Assembly (NCBI GenBank): GCA_019118525.1
Contig: DWYV01000016.1
Span: 1 to 64,000, forward strand
Direction: 5' to 3'
Source: Candidatus Bariatricus faecipullorum
GTDB taxonomy: Bacteria > Bacillota > Clostridia > Lachnospirales > Lachnospiraceae
Length of the DNA: 64,000 bases
In this document: piece by piece, positions 1 to 8,360 of the stretch
Position numbering within the stretch: the stretch's first letter is position 1
How the letters are laid out: each line of letters opens with the position of its first letter
Translations under genes and position numbers: made by a program
Notes under the pieces: generated by a model
Databases searched by the model: none
The model's input: only the letters and a program-made list of their open reading frames with translations
Told to the model about the DNA's origin: nothing

Positions 1-19
1 AGATGTGTATAAGAGACAG
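1..19 (+). other. Tn5/Nextera mosaic-end adapter remnant
   Basis: The first 19 bases, AGATGTGTATAAGAGACAG, are exactly the transposase mosaic end used in tagmentation libraries. It is not bacterial sequence. The true contig starts at about base 20, inside a palindromic repeat, which probably also explains why the assembly broke here. Confidence 0.95.
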
Positions 20-69
20 GTACCGGCCAGCCGGTACCCGTCCCCCGCTACAATTCAGAAACAATTCTG
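20..69 (+). repeat. REP-like palindrome with tail, copy A (truncated)
   Basis: GTACCGGC (20-27) and GCCGGTAC (30-37) form a hairpin followed by a CGTCCCC end and a tail containing ACAATTC twice. Two other copies in the window (45595-45655 and, inverted, 55393-55458) share the GTCCCC end and the ACAATTC-type tail. The 5' part of this copy is cut off by the adapter. It lies just downstream of the spore coat genes and could also act as their 3' hairpin. Confidence 0.6.
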
Positions 70-72
70 TTT

Positions 73-330
73 TTACTGCATGGAAGGCTGGCAGAGCACA
101 TTCTTTACATGCTCAATTTCTTCCCGGGTTGCCTTGGCTGCCGGAACGTAATAGCTTTTTTCCCGTGCAAGCTGATACATTTGTTCCTGAGACATCTCTG
201 CGGCGTTGCGGAGCTGTTTGAGACACTGTTTCAGCTCCTTGTTTTCTGTCTGGGGAATCATGTCCCCGAACATTTTCAGTTCTCCGTTTACTCCGGTGAG
301 GGCATCGGATACCATCGTTTTTTCGTCCAT
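73..330 (-). CDS. CotF-family spore coat protein
   Basis: An 85-residue helical protein of the coat F type, the small ferritin-like helical-bundle proteins of the clostridial spore coat. It carries the family-like C-terminal segment AREKSYYVPAAKA around residues 55-67. It starts at 330 behind a good AAAGGAGG site. It lies 13 bp downstream of a second, shorter coat F-like gene, so the two probably share a transcript driven by a mother-cell type promoter at 583-613. The role in the coat is inferred from family resemblance only. Confidence 0.75.
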   Translation of the reverse strand: MDEKTMVSDALTGVNGELKMFGDMIPQTENKELKQCLKQLRNAAEMSQEQMYQLAREKSYYVPAAKATREEIEHVKNVLCQPSMQ

Positions 331-343
331 GGTGAACCTCCTT

Positions 344-526
344 TTACAAAAATTTCATAAGCTCCTGCTTGTTTTTCATGGCAGAATCCGCTGCGTGCTG
401 AAACAGCTTTTTTACTTCCGGGTCCTGAGCCTGGGAGGCATATTCGGTCATTTTACAGTGGCTGGTAGAATACCCTCCAATCAGGTGCCGGAGATTCTGC
501 AGATCCAGAATAGAAATATCTGACAT
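344..526 (-). CDS. short CotF-like spore coat protein
   Basis: A 60-residue helical protein with the SILDLQNLRHLIGGYSTSH opening typical of small coat F-related proteins that occur next to a longer partner. The start at 526 follows a strong AAAAAGGAGG site. It is the first gene of a two-gene minus-strand operon with the 85-residue coat protein downstream. It is too short for a full coat F domain and probably works as a partner of its neighbour. Confidence 0.7.
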   Translation of the reverse strand: MSDISILDLQNLRHLIGGYSTSHCKMTEYASQAQDPEVKKLFQHAADSAMKNKQELMKFL

Positions 527-582
527 AGTGCTTCCTCCTTTTTCTGATAATCCTGCATAAAGCAGTAGTTGTTCTGCGAAAA

Positions 583-613
583 TTAGTATGTGCGGACCGG
601 CGAAAAAATATGT
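583..613 (-). promoter_or_regulatory. candidate sigma-E-type promoter for coat genes
   Basis: On the minus strand ACATATTT (613-606) and CATACTAA (590-583) are 15 bp apart. This resembles the mother-cell sigma-E pattern (kmATATTT, 14-15 bp, CATACAnT), with mismatches in the -10. It lies 57 bp upstream of the first coat gene, which fits a sporulation gene. Confidence 0.4.
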
Positions 614-632
614 AAATCAAAAAACCGAGGTC

Positions 633-660
633 TTTACAAAAAGAAACACTATGCTAAAAT
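633..660 (+). promoter_or_regulatory. sigma-A promoter for trmL
   Basis: TTTACA (633-638), a 16-bp spacer and TAAAAT (655-660) lie just upstream of trmL. The start point would fall close to 667. Confidence 0.55.
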
Positions 661-684
661 AAGTAATGGAAAGGTGGGAGAAGT

Positions 685-1206
685 ATGCTCAATATTGTGC
701 TTTTTGAGCCGGAAATACCGGCAAACACAGGAAACATCGGACGCACCTGCGTGGCCACCGGAAGCAGACTGCATCTGATTGAGCCGCTCGGCTTTAAACT
801 GACAGAAAAAAACCTGAAACGGGCAGGGATGGATTACTGGAAAGACCTGGACGTGACCCGTTACATAGATTACAGGGATTTTCTGGAAAAAAATCCCGGG
901 GCCAGAATTTATATGGCAACGACAAAATCTCCCAACCTTTATACGGATGTCCATTATGAGGAGGACTGCTATCTTATGTTTGGCAAGGAAAGCGCAGGAA
1001 TCCCGGAGGAAATCCTCTGTATCCACAAAGCGGAGACTGTGCGGATACCCATGACAGGGGATACCCGTTCCCTGAATCTGGCAAATTCCGTGGCGATTAT
1101 CCTCTATGAGGCGCTGAGACAGAATGGATTTTCTGGAATGAACCGGGAGGGACACCTGCACAGACTGGAATGGAAAGGAGAAGACGGAGATGGCATTTTT
1201 AGATAA
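685..1206 (+). CDS. trmL: tRNA (cytidine(34)-2'-O)-methyltransferase TrmL
   Basis: A 173-residue SPOUT-class enzyme that 2'-O-methylates the wobble base of leucine tRNAs using S-adenosylmethionine. The three SPOUT motifs are visible: PANTGNIGRTC near residues 12-22, FGKESAGIPEEIL near 98-110 and IPMTGDTRSLNLANSVAI near 120-137, which form the trefoil-knot cofactor site. The length is normal for TrmL. Its 3' end overlaps the next gene by 17 bp, so it heads a three-gene operon with two zinc-ribbon proteins. Confidence 0.93.
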   Translation: MLNIVLFEPEIPANTGNIGRTCVATGSRLHLIEPLGFKLTEKNLKRAGMDYWKDLDVTRYIDYRDFLEKNPGARIYMATTKSPNLYTDVHYEEDCYLMFGKESAGIPEEILCIHKAETVRIPMTGDTRSLNLANSVAIILYEALRQNGFSGMNREGHLHRLEWKGEDGDGIFR

Positions 1207-1666
1207 TATTGACAAAAAAATTATGAAATTTGGGCAGGACGCCCTGCAGAAAACAAAGGATATGTCTGAGAGTATGCGGCTTTCTGCCTCCATTCGGGAA
1301 GAAGAGCATAAACAGCGGGACGCTTTCTGCAAAATCGGCGAACTGTATTACCATAACTGCAAAGACCAGGCGGAAGGAGAATTCCGGAAGCACTGTGAGG
1401 AAATCACGGAGAGTATCCGGCGGGCCGGCGAATACCGGGACCAGCTGCAGGCTCTGAAGCGGGTGACCATATGCTCTGCCTGCGGCGCGGAGAATCCGGT
1501 AAATGCCGCATTCTGCAATAAGTGCGGAGCAAAGATTGAGCATGTGGCGGATGTGCCCTGGCAGGAAGTGACTCCGGAAGCGGAACCGGGAAAAGAGGCC
1601 GGGCCGGAAGAAAAGCCGGAGCCGGAAACGGTATCCGAGGAAGATTTCGAAGAGGAGGAAGACTGA
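1190..1666 (+). CDS. zinc-ribbon protein with charged tail
   Basis: A 158-residue cytoplasmic protein. Residues 1-90 are helical and charged. A C-terminal zinc ribbon follows (CSACG then CNKCG, about residues 96-114), and then an acidic Glu/Pro-rich tail. The architecture (helical N-terminus plus zinc ribbon) is common in Lachnospiraceae, but its function is unknown. It overlaps trmL by 17 bp and the next zinc-ribbon membrane protein by one base, so the pair is translationally coupled and may act together. Confidence 0.8.
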   Translation: MAFLDNIDKKIMKFGQDALQKTKDMSESMRLSASIREEEHKQRDAFCKIGELYYHNCKDQAEGEFRKHCEEITESIRRAGEYRDQLQALKRVTICSACGAENPVNAAFCNKCGAKIEHVADVPWQEVTPEAEPGKEAGPEEKPEPETVSEEDFEEEED

Positions 1667-2214
1667 TGTTTTGTACAAACTGTGGAAAAGAGATAGGCGA
1701 GGGAAACCGGTTCTGCCCTTACTGCGGGCATGAGGTGACGGCCTCCGAAAACCAGAATGGCTACAAATCTGCAGGGGGCGGAAACGGTACGTCTGCCATT
1801 TTTATGGGACTTGGACCAACGGATATCTTTCTTGGAGTACTGTATATATTTGTGGCAGTACGCTGGATTCTGTTTGGAACTTCCAGCTGGGAAGGCATTT
1901 CTCTGACATTCGGCCTTATGGAAAACGGGAGCATCGGACGTCTGTGCTATATTCTGGTACCCATTGTAATGCTTCTGCTGTGCGCCTGGGGAATCTGGGA
2001 GGTTTTTACCCATACCTATCATGTAATCACCGGCCTTGCCATTCTGGTCTGGACCTTTCTGATGGTGCTTGGGAACTGGATTTTTTCAGGGGTCACCATG
2101 AGCGGTGCGGAGATAATGGCCGGAAGAATATGCTCGGTGTATTCGGCAACCTGGGGTATGACAATAGTGCTGAGCCTGATTATTGTGGCGCTGTGCGCGG
2201 CAAAGAAAAAATAG
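1666..2214 (+). CDS. zinc-ribbon membrane protein
   Basis: A 182-residue protein that starts directly with a zinc ribbon (CTNCG at residues 3-7, CPYCG at residues 17-21). A short linker and about four hydrophobic segments follow (roughly residues 47-66, 86-106, 112-140 and 157-178). The metal domain would be cytoplasmic. Its ATG overlaps the stop of the upstream zinc-ribbon gene (TGATG). The function is unknown; such proteins are widespread in gut Firmicutes. Confidence 0.8.
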   Translation: MFCTNCGKEIGEGNRFCPYCGHEVTASENQNGYKSAGGGNGTSAIFMGLGPTDIFLGVLYIFVAVRWILFGTSSWEGISLTFGLMENGSIGRLCYILVPIVMLLLCAWGIWEVFTHTYHVITGLAILVWTFLMVLGNWIFSGVTMSGAEIMAGRICSVYSATWGMTIVLSLIIVALCAAKKK

Positions 2215-2442
2215 AACAGGTTTTACTGGGTTTTACTTGTTTCAGCCTGGTTCGGATGTGTCCGGACCAGGCTGAATTTGCGTGATAAGAACAGGACGCC
2301 AGTTTCCGCAAGAGGGGACCTTTTCCGTCAAAATGCCGAATTGACAAAATTTTGACAGAAGGAATAATATACAGAAAATTCGATGCCGAACAGGTAAAAA
2401 TCACCAAAAAAGCTTTTCTGGAGAAAAAATAACTATTTAATA
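2215..2442. other. intergenic region, no gene seen
   Basis: About 330 bp separate the zinc-ribbon operon from the ABC importer. The stretch holds a long hairpin (2241-2276), an additional TTGACA at 2341-2346 with a weak -10 near 2364, and then the strong promoter listed next. No coding frame with a ribosome site is apparent. Confidence 0.6.
2241..2276 (+). terminator. hairpin terminator after the zinc-ribbon operon
   Basis: TTCAGCCTGGT (2241-2251) pairs perfectly with ACCAGGCTGAA (2266-2276), and an inner CGGA/TCCG stem extends it. The uridine tract is short (TTTG), so it may be a weak terminator or a 3' end-protecting hairpin. Confidence 0.5.
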
Positions 2443-2471
2443 TTGACATATCCGGGGGCAAATGTTATAGT
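2443..2471 (+). promoter_or_regulatory. strong sigma-A promoter of the catabolic island
   Basis: TTGACA (2443-2448), a 17-bp spacer and TATAGT (2466-2471) form a near-consensus promoter. The start point should be near 2478, about 65 bp upstream of the binding-protein gene. The heptamer ATATCCG occurs in the spacer (2448-2454) and again at 2494-2500 and 2508-2514. Confidence 0.75.
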
Positions 2472-2483
2472 GAGCACAACAAG

Positions 2484-2495
2484 ATTGTATCCAAT
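2484..2495 (+). promoter_or_regulatory. candidate GntR/FCD operator
   Basis: ATTGTATCCAAT is an imperfect inverted repeat of the TTGTATaCAA type bound by many GntR-family regulators. It sits immediately downstream of the predicted start point, where binding would block transcription. The GntR gene at 10278 in the same island is the obvious candidate regulator. This is inferred from motif and position. Confidence 0.5.
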
Positions 2496-2542
2496 ATCCG
2501 ATATAAAATATCCGGATAAGGAAAACGAAAAGGAGGAAAAAA

Positions 2543-3664
2543 ATGAAAAAGAAGTTAGTGTCAATCTTATTAACAGCCGCTATGGCATGTACGCTTTTTG
2601 CCGGATGCAGTTCACCGACTCAGGATGAATCGGACACCTCTTCCAGCGGAACAGAGACAGAGGCAGACGCAGAAGCCTCTACCGGATCTTTATCAGAGGC
2701 AACCGTTGTTGACATTGCCAATCTTCCGATTGAGGGTATCGGGGCCCAGGTTACATCGGATGTAAAAGCAAATGAAGAGTACAAAATTGGGTATATTGCA
2801 AAGAACACCACCAATCCCTACATGGTTGCTCAGTCTGAAGGTGTGAAGAAAGCCGGAGAAGACATGGGATTTGAGGCAGTAACCCAGGCTCCTTCCACAG
2901 CAGACTCTGTAGAAGAGCAGGTTAAGATTATGGAAGACATGATTCAGCAGCAGATGGACGTTATCATTGTACACTGCGCTGACTCCAACGGTATTATGTC
3001 TGGTGTAAGAAAAGCAGAAGAAGCCGGAATTACAGTTATCACAATCGGTACACCTGCAGCAGAGGATACCTTCCTCAGAACAGGCGTTGATTACAAAGAG
3101 ACCGGTGAAGTTGTAGCACAGGAAATCGCAGATGCCCTGGGCGGAGAAGGAAAAGTTATCATCCTGGAAGGCCCTGCAGGAGCTGCTAATGCCGTAGAAA
3201 GACTGGACGGAATCAACGAAGTATTTGCGGAATATCCGGATATTGAAATCGTAGCTTCCCAGACAGCAAACTTCAAGAGAACAGAAGGTATGTCTGTAAC
3301 AGAAAACCTGCTTCAGCAGTATACAGATGTTGACGCTATCATCGGATGTAACGATGAAAGTGCACTTGGTGCAATGCAGGCTGTAAAAGCAGCTGGTATG
3401 GACGATGTGCTGATTGCCGGATTTGACGGAAGCGTTGATGCAACAAACGCAGTGGCATCCGGAGAAATGTACTGTACCTATAACACCGACCCCTATGGTT
3501 CCGGATATCTTGCATGTGCATACGCAGTAAACTATTTAAATGACGGAACAGAGCCGGAAGGCAAGTTTATCCCCTTCCCGACAGCTGCAAACGATCCGCT
3601 GATTACCCCTGATACTGTACAGGATTACCAGGATAACATCGCATGGTGGAAGGTAATTCAGTAA
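2543..3664 (+). CDS. sugar ABC transporter substrate-binding lipoprotein
   Basis: A 373-residue binding protein of the ribose/galactose (RbsB, periplasmic-binding-protein type I) family. It has a lipoprotein signal (MKKKLVSILLTAAMACTLFAGC, lipid-anchored at Cys22) and a Ser/Thr/Glu-rich linker to about residue 50. The mature domain begins near YKIGYIAKNTTNPYM and contains DVIIVHCADSNGI and the hinge-region IGCNDESALGAMQA. It starts behind AAAGGAGG and is the first gene of the island. It captures the substrate outside the cell for the ATPase and two permeases that follow. The ligand is unknown; the downstream enzymes suggest a sugar acid, lactone or unusual pentose. Confidence 0.93.
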   Translation: MKKKLVSILLTAAMACTLFAGCSSPTQDESDTSSSGTETEADAEASTGSLSEATVVDIANLPIEGIGAQVTSDVKANEEYKIGYIAKNTTNPYMVAQSEGVKKAGEDMGFEAVTQAPSTADSVEEQVKIMEDMIQQQMDVIIVHCADSNGIMSGVRKAEEAGITVITIGTPAAEDTFLRTGVDYKETGEVVAQEIADALGGEGKVIILEGPAGAANAVERLDGINEVFAEYPDIEIVASQTANFKRTEGMSVTENLLQQYTDVDAIIGCNDESALGAMQAVKAAGMDDVLIAGFDGSVDATNAVASGEMYCTYNTDPYGSGYLACAYAVNYLNDGTEPEGKFIPFPTAANDPLITPDTVQDYQDNIAWWKVIQ

Positions 3665-3710
3665 GCAGACCAGCAGATAGCATAAAGAATATGTTTTGAC
3701 ATTTCACCCG

Positions 3711-3742
3711 TTTCTCCCCCGCAGATTTCTGCGGGGGAGAAA
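3711..3742 (+). terminator. strong intercistronic stem-loop
   Basis: TTTCTCCCCCGCAG (3711-3724) pairs perfectly with CTGCGGGGGAGAAA (3729-3742) around a four-base loop. No T-tract follows on the + strand. Such hairpins after the binding-protein gene usually protect the upstream mRNA or partly attenuate, so that binding protein is made in excess over the membrane parts. Confidence 0.7.
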
Positions 3743-3782
3743 AAAAGGAACGATGTCCGACAAAAATAGCCGAGGTGAAACG

Positions 3783-5309
3783 ATGGGTAAAACAATTTTA
3801 ACAGCAAAGCACATTACCAAGATTTTCCCTGGTATGAAAGCACTGGATAATGTGGATTTTGATTTACGCGAAGGTGAAGTACATATTCTGGTAGGCGAGA
3901 ACGGAGCCGGAAAAAGTACCCTGGCCAAGGTGCTTCTGGGAGCTTATAAGGCAGAAGAAGGCGAAATCACCTTTGACGGGCAGCCCGTAAAATTTAATGG
4001 GACGAAAGATGCGCTTGCGAAAGGAATCGTTGCCGTGTACCAGGAATTTACCCTGGTTCCCTACATCAGCGTGGCGCAGAATATTTTCTTAAACCGGGAA
4101 TACAAGACGAAGCTGGGCCTGATTGACCATAAGAGAATGGAGAAAGAGGCGAAAGAGCTTCTGAAATCTTTAAACTGTGACTATATCGACGTAAAAGGAT
4201 ATGTAAAGAACCTGAGTGTGGCAGAACAGCAGATGGTGGAAATCGCAAAGGCACTGTCATTTAAACCCAGGGTTATGGTATTTGACGAGCCGACGGCAAC
4301 ACTGTCCGACCGGGAGGTTGAATCCCTGTTTGCACAGATTCACCGCCTGAAGGCAGAAGGAATCGGTATTATTTACGTGTCTCACAGAATGCAGGAATTT
4401 CCGCTGATTGGAGACCGTATCACCATTCTCCGTGATGGTGTAAAAATTAAGACTGTGGATATTGACGAATGTACCAATGAAGAACTTGTCAACATGATGG
4501 TAGGCCGTGACGTATCCCAGGTATATGTAAGAACGAAAAATAATCATGAAGGTATTGCCCTCCGGACAGAGAATCTCTGTGACTATAAAGGACGGGTTAA
4601 AAATGTAAGTATTAACGTGAAAAAAGGAGAAATTGTCGGCATCGCAGGTCTGGTAGGCGCAGGACGTACGGAAACAGCAGAGCTGCTTTACGGAATTTCC
4701 CCGATAAAATCAGGAAAAGTGTTTGTAAGAGGCGAGGAGGTACATACAAAATCTCCCCAGCAGGCGACAAAACTGGGAATCGGGCTGGTAAGCGAGGACC
4801 GTAAAAAACAGGGGCTTGCCCTTGGCGAGTCCATTGCAATGAATACAGTGGCCGTCAGCCTGAAAAAAATATTCCCCCGCTTTTTTATTTCGTATAAGAA
4901 AATTAACGAAGTTGCCCTGGAATACAAGAAACAGCTTCGTATTGCTACAACCAGTGTAAACAAAGCCTGTAAATACCTTTCCGGTGGAAACCAGCAGAAG
5001 GTAGTTCTGGCAAAATGGCTCAGCTTCGACCCGGATATTCTGATTTTTGACGAACCTACCCGTGGTATTGACGTGGCCGCCAAAATGGAGATTTACGGAC
5101 TGATGGACCGCCTGGCTACGGAAGGAAAGGCAATTATTATGATTTCGTCCGAGCTTCCCGAGGTTATCGGTATGAGCGACAGAATCTACATCATGCGAGA
5201 AGGTGAAATTGTAGATGAAGTGAAACGGGATACTCCGGAGTTTAATTCCGAGACTATCGGAGAACGTATGATGCTGGGAAAAGGAGGTGCCGATAATGCA
5301 GAAAACTAG
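3783..5309 (+). CDS. sugar ABC transporter ATP-binding protein (RbsA type)
   Basis: A 508-residue ATPase with two fused nucleotide-binding domains, powering uptake by the two permeases downstream. Domain 1 has Walker A GENGAGKST (residues 38-46), signature LSVAEQQ and Walker B VMVFDEPTATL. Domain 2 has the usual degenerate first motif GLVGAGRTE, signature LSGGNQQ and ILIFDEPTRGID. The frame is open 29 codons further upstream, but the start at 3783 is chosen for its GAGGTG ribosome site and the typical MGKTILTAKHITKIFPG opening. Its end overlaps the first permease by 14 bp. Confidence 0.94.
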   Translation: MGKTILTAKHITKIFPGMKALDNVDFDLREGEVHILVGENGAGKSTLAKVLLGAYKAEEGEITFDGQPVKFNGTKDALAKGIVAVYQEFTLVPYISVAQNIFLNREYKTKLGLIDHKRMEKEAKELLKSLNCDYIDVKGYVKNLSVAEQQMVEIAKALSFKPRVMVFDEPTATLSDREVESLFAQIHRLKAEGIGIIYVSHRMQEFPLIGDRITILRDGVKIKTVDIDECTNEELVNMMVGRDVSQVYVRTKNNHEGIALRTENLCDYKGRVKNVSINVKKGEIVGIAGLVGAGRTETAELLYGISPIKSGKVFVRGEEVHTKSPQQATKLGIGLVSEDRKKQGLALGESIAMNTVAVSLKKIFPRFFISYKKINEVALEYKKQLRIATTSVNKACKYLSGGNQQKVVLAKWLSFDPDILIFDEPTRGIDVAAKMEIYGLMDRLATEGKAIIMISSELPEVIGMSDRIYIMREGEIVDEVKRDTPEFNSETIGERMMLGKGGADNAEN

Positions 5310-6273
5310 TGCGGCAGCAGTGCAGAAGCCGGGCGTATTACAGAGACTGAAAGCAATTCCCCCGGTTGTATACATGCTGGTAGTTCTGATTGTGGCATTC
5401 AGTATTCTGGAACCCAACTACCTGGCATTTTCCAACTTCCGAAACGTACTGATTCAGGCGACACCCCTGATGATTCTGGCGTTTGGCCAGACCCTCATTG
5501 TTCTGACACAGGGTACGGACCTTTCTCTGGGCGCCCAGGTCAGCTTTGTAACGGTATTTACCGTATACCTGGCACAGAGAGGAATTATCCTGGAAGTGGC
5601 AATGCTGATTTCCGTACTCTGTACCGTGGTAATCGGAACAGTCAATGGTCTTGTGGTGGCAAAAGGAAACCTTCCGCCGTTTATCGCTACTTACGGCATG
5701 CAGAATATTGTAAACAGTATTTCTCTGCTTCTGGCGCAGGGTTCCTCCATTTCCTACCCCAGCTTTACATACCGGCTGGTAACCGAGACGACAATCCTGA
5801 TGATTCCTCTTATGGTATGGGTTGCGGCTATCATGTTTGTCATTGTCTGGATTGTGCTGAGGAAGACGAAATTCGGAACAAATATACACGGACTTGGTGG
5901 AAATAAAGAGGCACTGACTCTGGCGGGTATTAACCCGGACCGGTATCTGATTCAGACCTATGCCTTTGCAGGTCTGATTGCCGGCGTCGCAGGTATCATT
6001 ACCCTGTGCCGTGTTGAGTCAGGTCAGACGACCGTTGCCAACGGCTGGGAATTCCAGGCAGTGGCAGCAGCTCTCCTTGGAGGAAGCTCCATGCGTGAAG
6101 GTAAGGGCGGTGTAACCGGAACTATCTTTGGTGTGCTTCTAATTCAGATTATCAAGAATGGTCTGAACGTAGTCGGCGTAACATCCATTTACCAGAACGC
6201 CATCATCGGTTCCATCGTACTGGCGGCAATCATCATTGACGCGGTTATCCGTTTCCGGGCAGAGAAAGAATAG
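5296..6273 (+). CDS. sugar ABC transporter permease 1 (RbsC type)
   Basis: A 325-residue integral membrane protein of the branched-chain/ribose permease family, with about 8-10 hydrophobic segments and the family motif GTDLSLGAQVSF near residues 65-76. It starts at the ATG at 5296 behind AAGGAGG (5281-5287); the GTG at 5287 is part of that ribosome site. It overlaps the ATPase gene, indicating translational coupling. A second, different permease follows 12 bp later, so the channel is probably a heterodimer. Confidence 0.92.
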   Translation: MQKTSAAAVQKPGVLQRLKAIPPVVYMLVVLIVAFSILEPNYLAFSNFRNVLIQATPLMILAFGQTLIVLTQGTDLSLGAQVSFVTVFTVYLAQRGIILEVAMLISVLCTVVIGTVNGLVVAKGNLPPFIATYGMQNIVNSISLLLAQGSSISYPSFTYRLVTETTILMIPLMVWVAAIMFVIVWIVLRKTKFGTNIHGLGGNKEALTLAGINPDRYLIQTYAFAGLIAGVAGIITLCRVESGQTTVANGWEFQAVAAALLGGSSMREGKGGVTGTIFGVLLIQIIKNGLNVVGVTSIYQNAIIGSIVLAAIIIDAVIRFRAEKE

Positions 6274-6285
6274 GAGGGTGAGGAC

Positions 6286-7245
6286 ATGAATGCAAAGAAA
6301 GTTTGGGAAAACGTAAAAAGCTCAAAAGTATTTTACAGTCTGATTGGACTCATTATCCTGATTATTGTTTCCTCCATCATCGCTCCTAATTTCAGAAGCG
6401 TGAATAACCTGATTACCATTTTCCGGCAGGCCAGTGTCCTTCTGGTACTGAGCTCCGGACTGACAGCAGTTCTGCTGACAGGCGGAATGGACTTGTCTGT
6501 CGGCGCCACCGCCGGATTTATCGGATGTGTCTGTGCCCAGCTTCTGAAAGCCGGACTTCCGGTTCCCGGAGTTGTGGTGATTGGAGTCCTGATTGGTATG
6601 GTGGTAGGAATCATTAACGGACTTCTGGCAGGAATTCTGCCGAGTTTTATCGCTACATACGGAACAAACTGGGTTATGAGCGGTCTCGCGGTTATCGTTA
6701 TGCAGGGCGCTGTTATCTATGACCTTCCGGCCGGATTTACCCAGATTGGTGTCGGCTATACCGGCCCCATTCCGAACCTGATTATCATTGCGGCGGTTGT
6801 AGTTGTTATCATCTATATTCTTCTGCAGAGAACCACTTATGGACGGCAGGTTTACTCCTACGGCTCCAACCCTACGGCAGCCAGATACGCCGCCGTACCG
6901 GTGAAGAAAATCATGGTATCTGCATTTATGATGTGCAGTATGACAGCCGGTCTGGCAGGCCTTCTGATTACAGCCCGTCTGAATGCGGCGGACGCGGCCA
7001 TGGGCGACAGTTACGGCCTTCAGACAGTAGCGGCTGTAGTAATCGGCGGAACCTCCATGCTGGGAGGCGAAGGCGGTGTTATCGGAACAGTAATCGGTTC
7101 CCTGATTCTGACAGTTATTGTAAATGTTATGAACCTGCTTGGTATTTCATCTTTTGCACAGGGCCTGGTAGTAGGTATCGTTATTATCGTCATGGTGCTG
7201 TTCGATACTTACACAAAGAGAAGACAGGAACAGAGTGCAGCTTAA
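6286..7245 (+). CDS. sugar ABC transporter permease 2 (RbsC type)
   Basis: A 319-residue membrane protein with the family motif GGMDLSVGATAGFIG near residues 66-80 and GGTSMLGGEGGVIGTVIGS near 251-269. It forms the transmembrane channel together with permease 1, and the two are clearly diverged rather than recent copies. It starts behind AGGAGGGTGAGG. A small inverted repeat, TTAAAATTG/CAATTTTAA, lies in the 74-bp gap before the MBL gene and may be an mRNA processing or stability site. Confidence 0.92.
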   Translation: MNAKKVWENVKSSKVFYSLIGLIILIIVSSIIAPNFRSVNNLITIFRQASVLLVLSSGLTAVLLTGGMDLSVGATAGFIGCVCAQLLKAGLPVPGVVVIGVLIGMVVGIINGLLAGILPSFIATYGTNWVMSGLAVIVMQGAVIYDLPAGFTQIGVGYTGPIPNLIIIAAVVVVIIYILLQRTTYGRQVYSYGSNPTAARYAAVPVKKIMVSAFMMCSMTAGLAGLLITARLNAADAAMGDSYGLQTVAAVVIGGTSMLGGEGGVIGTVIGSLILTVIVNVMNLLGISSFAQGLVVGIVIIVMVLFDTYTKRRQEQSAA

Positions 7246-7319
7246 AGCATGAATTAAAATTGGCAACAATTTTAAGATAACTTTAAACCATTTATTTAAA
7301 AGAAAGAGAGGAAATTATT

Positions 7320-8330
7320 ATGGCATTAACAATCAGACCCCTGAATTCCGGGTATATCCCGACAAAACCACTGGAGTACTGGTACCATTTTTCCGTTAAA
7401 AAATATGTAGAGAAACTGGGGATTACAAATGACTCTGACCAGCTTCCGGATTTTACCTTCCTGATTGAAGGCGGCGACCAGCTTGTTCTGGTAGACACAG
7501 GAATGTCCTGGACAGAGCATGCAGACAAATATCATCACGGACCCTCCCTGCAGAGACCGGGCATCGACGACATCGAATCCCGTCTGGCTCAGGTTGGATA
7601 CAAACCGTCTGATGTAGACATCGTACTGTTTACCCATCTTCACTGGGACCATGTATTCTATCTTGAGAAATTTACGAAAGCACGTTTTATCTGCAATGAA
7701 AAAGAATGGGAATATGCACACAACCCGATTCCGCTTCATTATAAATCCTACTGCCGTCCGATTATCGCAAAAGACGGCGACGTAACGGTAGGCGACGAAT
7801 TCATCGCACCTTATGATGTTCCGGGCGTAAAAGAGCGCTTTGAGACAGTAAAAGGCGAAGTGGAAATCGTTCCGGGCGTAAGCGTATACGAATCCTTCGG
7901 ACACTGCCCGGGCCATATGACCGTTGTGGTTCAGACAGAAGACGGGCCGTACTTCTGTGTAGGTGATTCCGTATTCGTAATGGGCAACATCGACGCTCCG
8001 GAAGACATGGTAAAGAACCTGCATTACGATATCTGCCCGCCGGGACGTTACGTGGACATCGTTGCCGCATGGGAGACTATCCGGGATACTGTTCGCCGCT
8101 GCAAGGAAGCAGGCGTTGACCCGCACAAACACCTTCTGCTTGCTCATGACGTGATTCTGTCAGCGGCAGTAGAGAAATACGAGGACGCTCACGACAACAA
8201 ACTTCCGGTTATTGGAGCGAAGGATACCGATTTCGTATATGAAGATTACAAGCACGCAATTATTGACAAGGATGCAAAGAAGGCAGCGGACAAAGCTTAT
8301 ACAAAATACTTCAGCCTGAGCGAGGAATAA
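7320..8330 (+). CDS. MBL-fold metallo-hydrolase (lactonase-like)
   Basis: A 336-residue metallo-beta-lactamase-fold enzyme. The zinc motif THLHWDH lies near residues 105-111. Further ligands are likely in FGHCPGHM, in CVGDS, and in the late LLLAHD. The layout (N-terminal strand pair with LVDTGMSW, then HxHxDH) resembles the N-acyl homoserine lactonase branch, which opens lactone rings. In this operon a sugar-acid lactone would be a sensible substrate; quorum quenching is a less likely alternative. It starts behind AGAGAGGAAATT and is transcribed with the ABC importer. Confidence 0.85.
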   Translation: MALTIRPLNSGYIPTKPLEYWYHFSVKKYVEKLGITNDSDQLPDFTFLIEGGDQLVLVDTGMSWTEHADKYHHGPSLQRPGIDDIESRLAQVGYKPSDVDIVLFTHLHWDHVFYLEKFTKARFICNEKEWEYAHNPIPLHYKSYCRPIIAKDGDVTVGDEFIAPYDVPGVKERFETVKGEVEIVPGVSVYESFGHCPGHMTVVVQTEDGPYFCVGDSVFVMGNIDAPEDMVKNLHYDICPPGRYVDIVAAWETIRDTVRRCKEAGVDPHKHLLLAHDVILSAAVEKYEDAHDNKLPVIGAKDTDFVYEDYKHAIIDKDAKKAADKAYTKYFSLSEE

Positions 8331-8360
8331 AAGTCAGAACATTGCATTAAAGGAGTTTAT

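Noticed and set aside
7320..8330. Dedicated quorum-quenching lactonase
   Set aside because: The fold resembles AHL lactonases, but its place in a sugar-import operon makes a pathway role more likely; not excluded.
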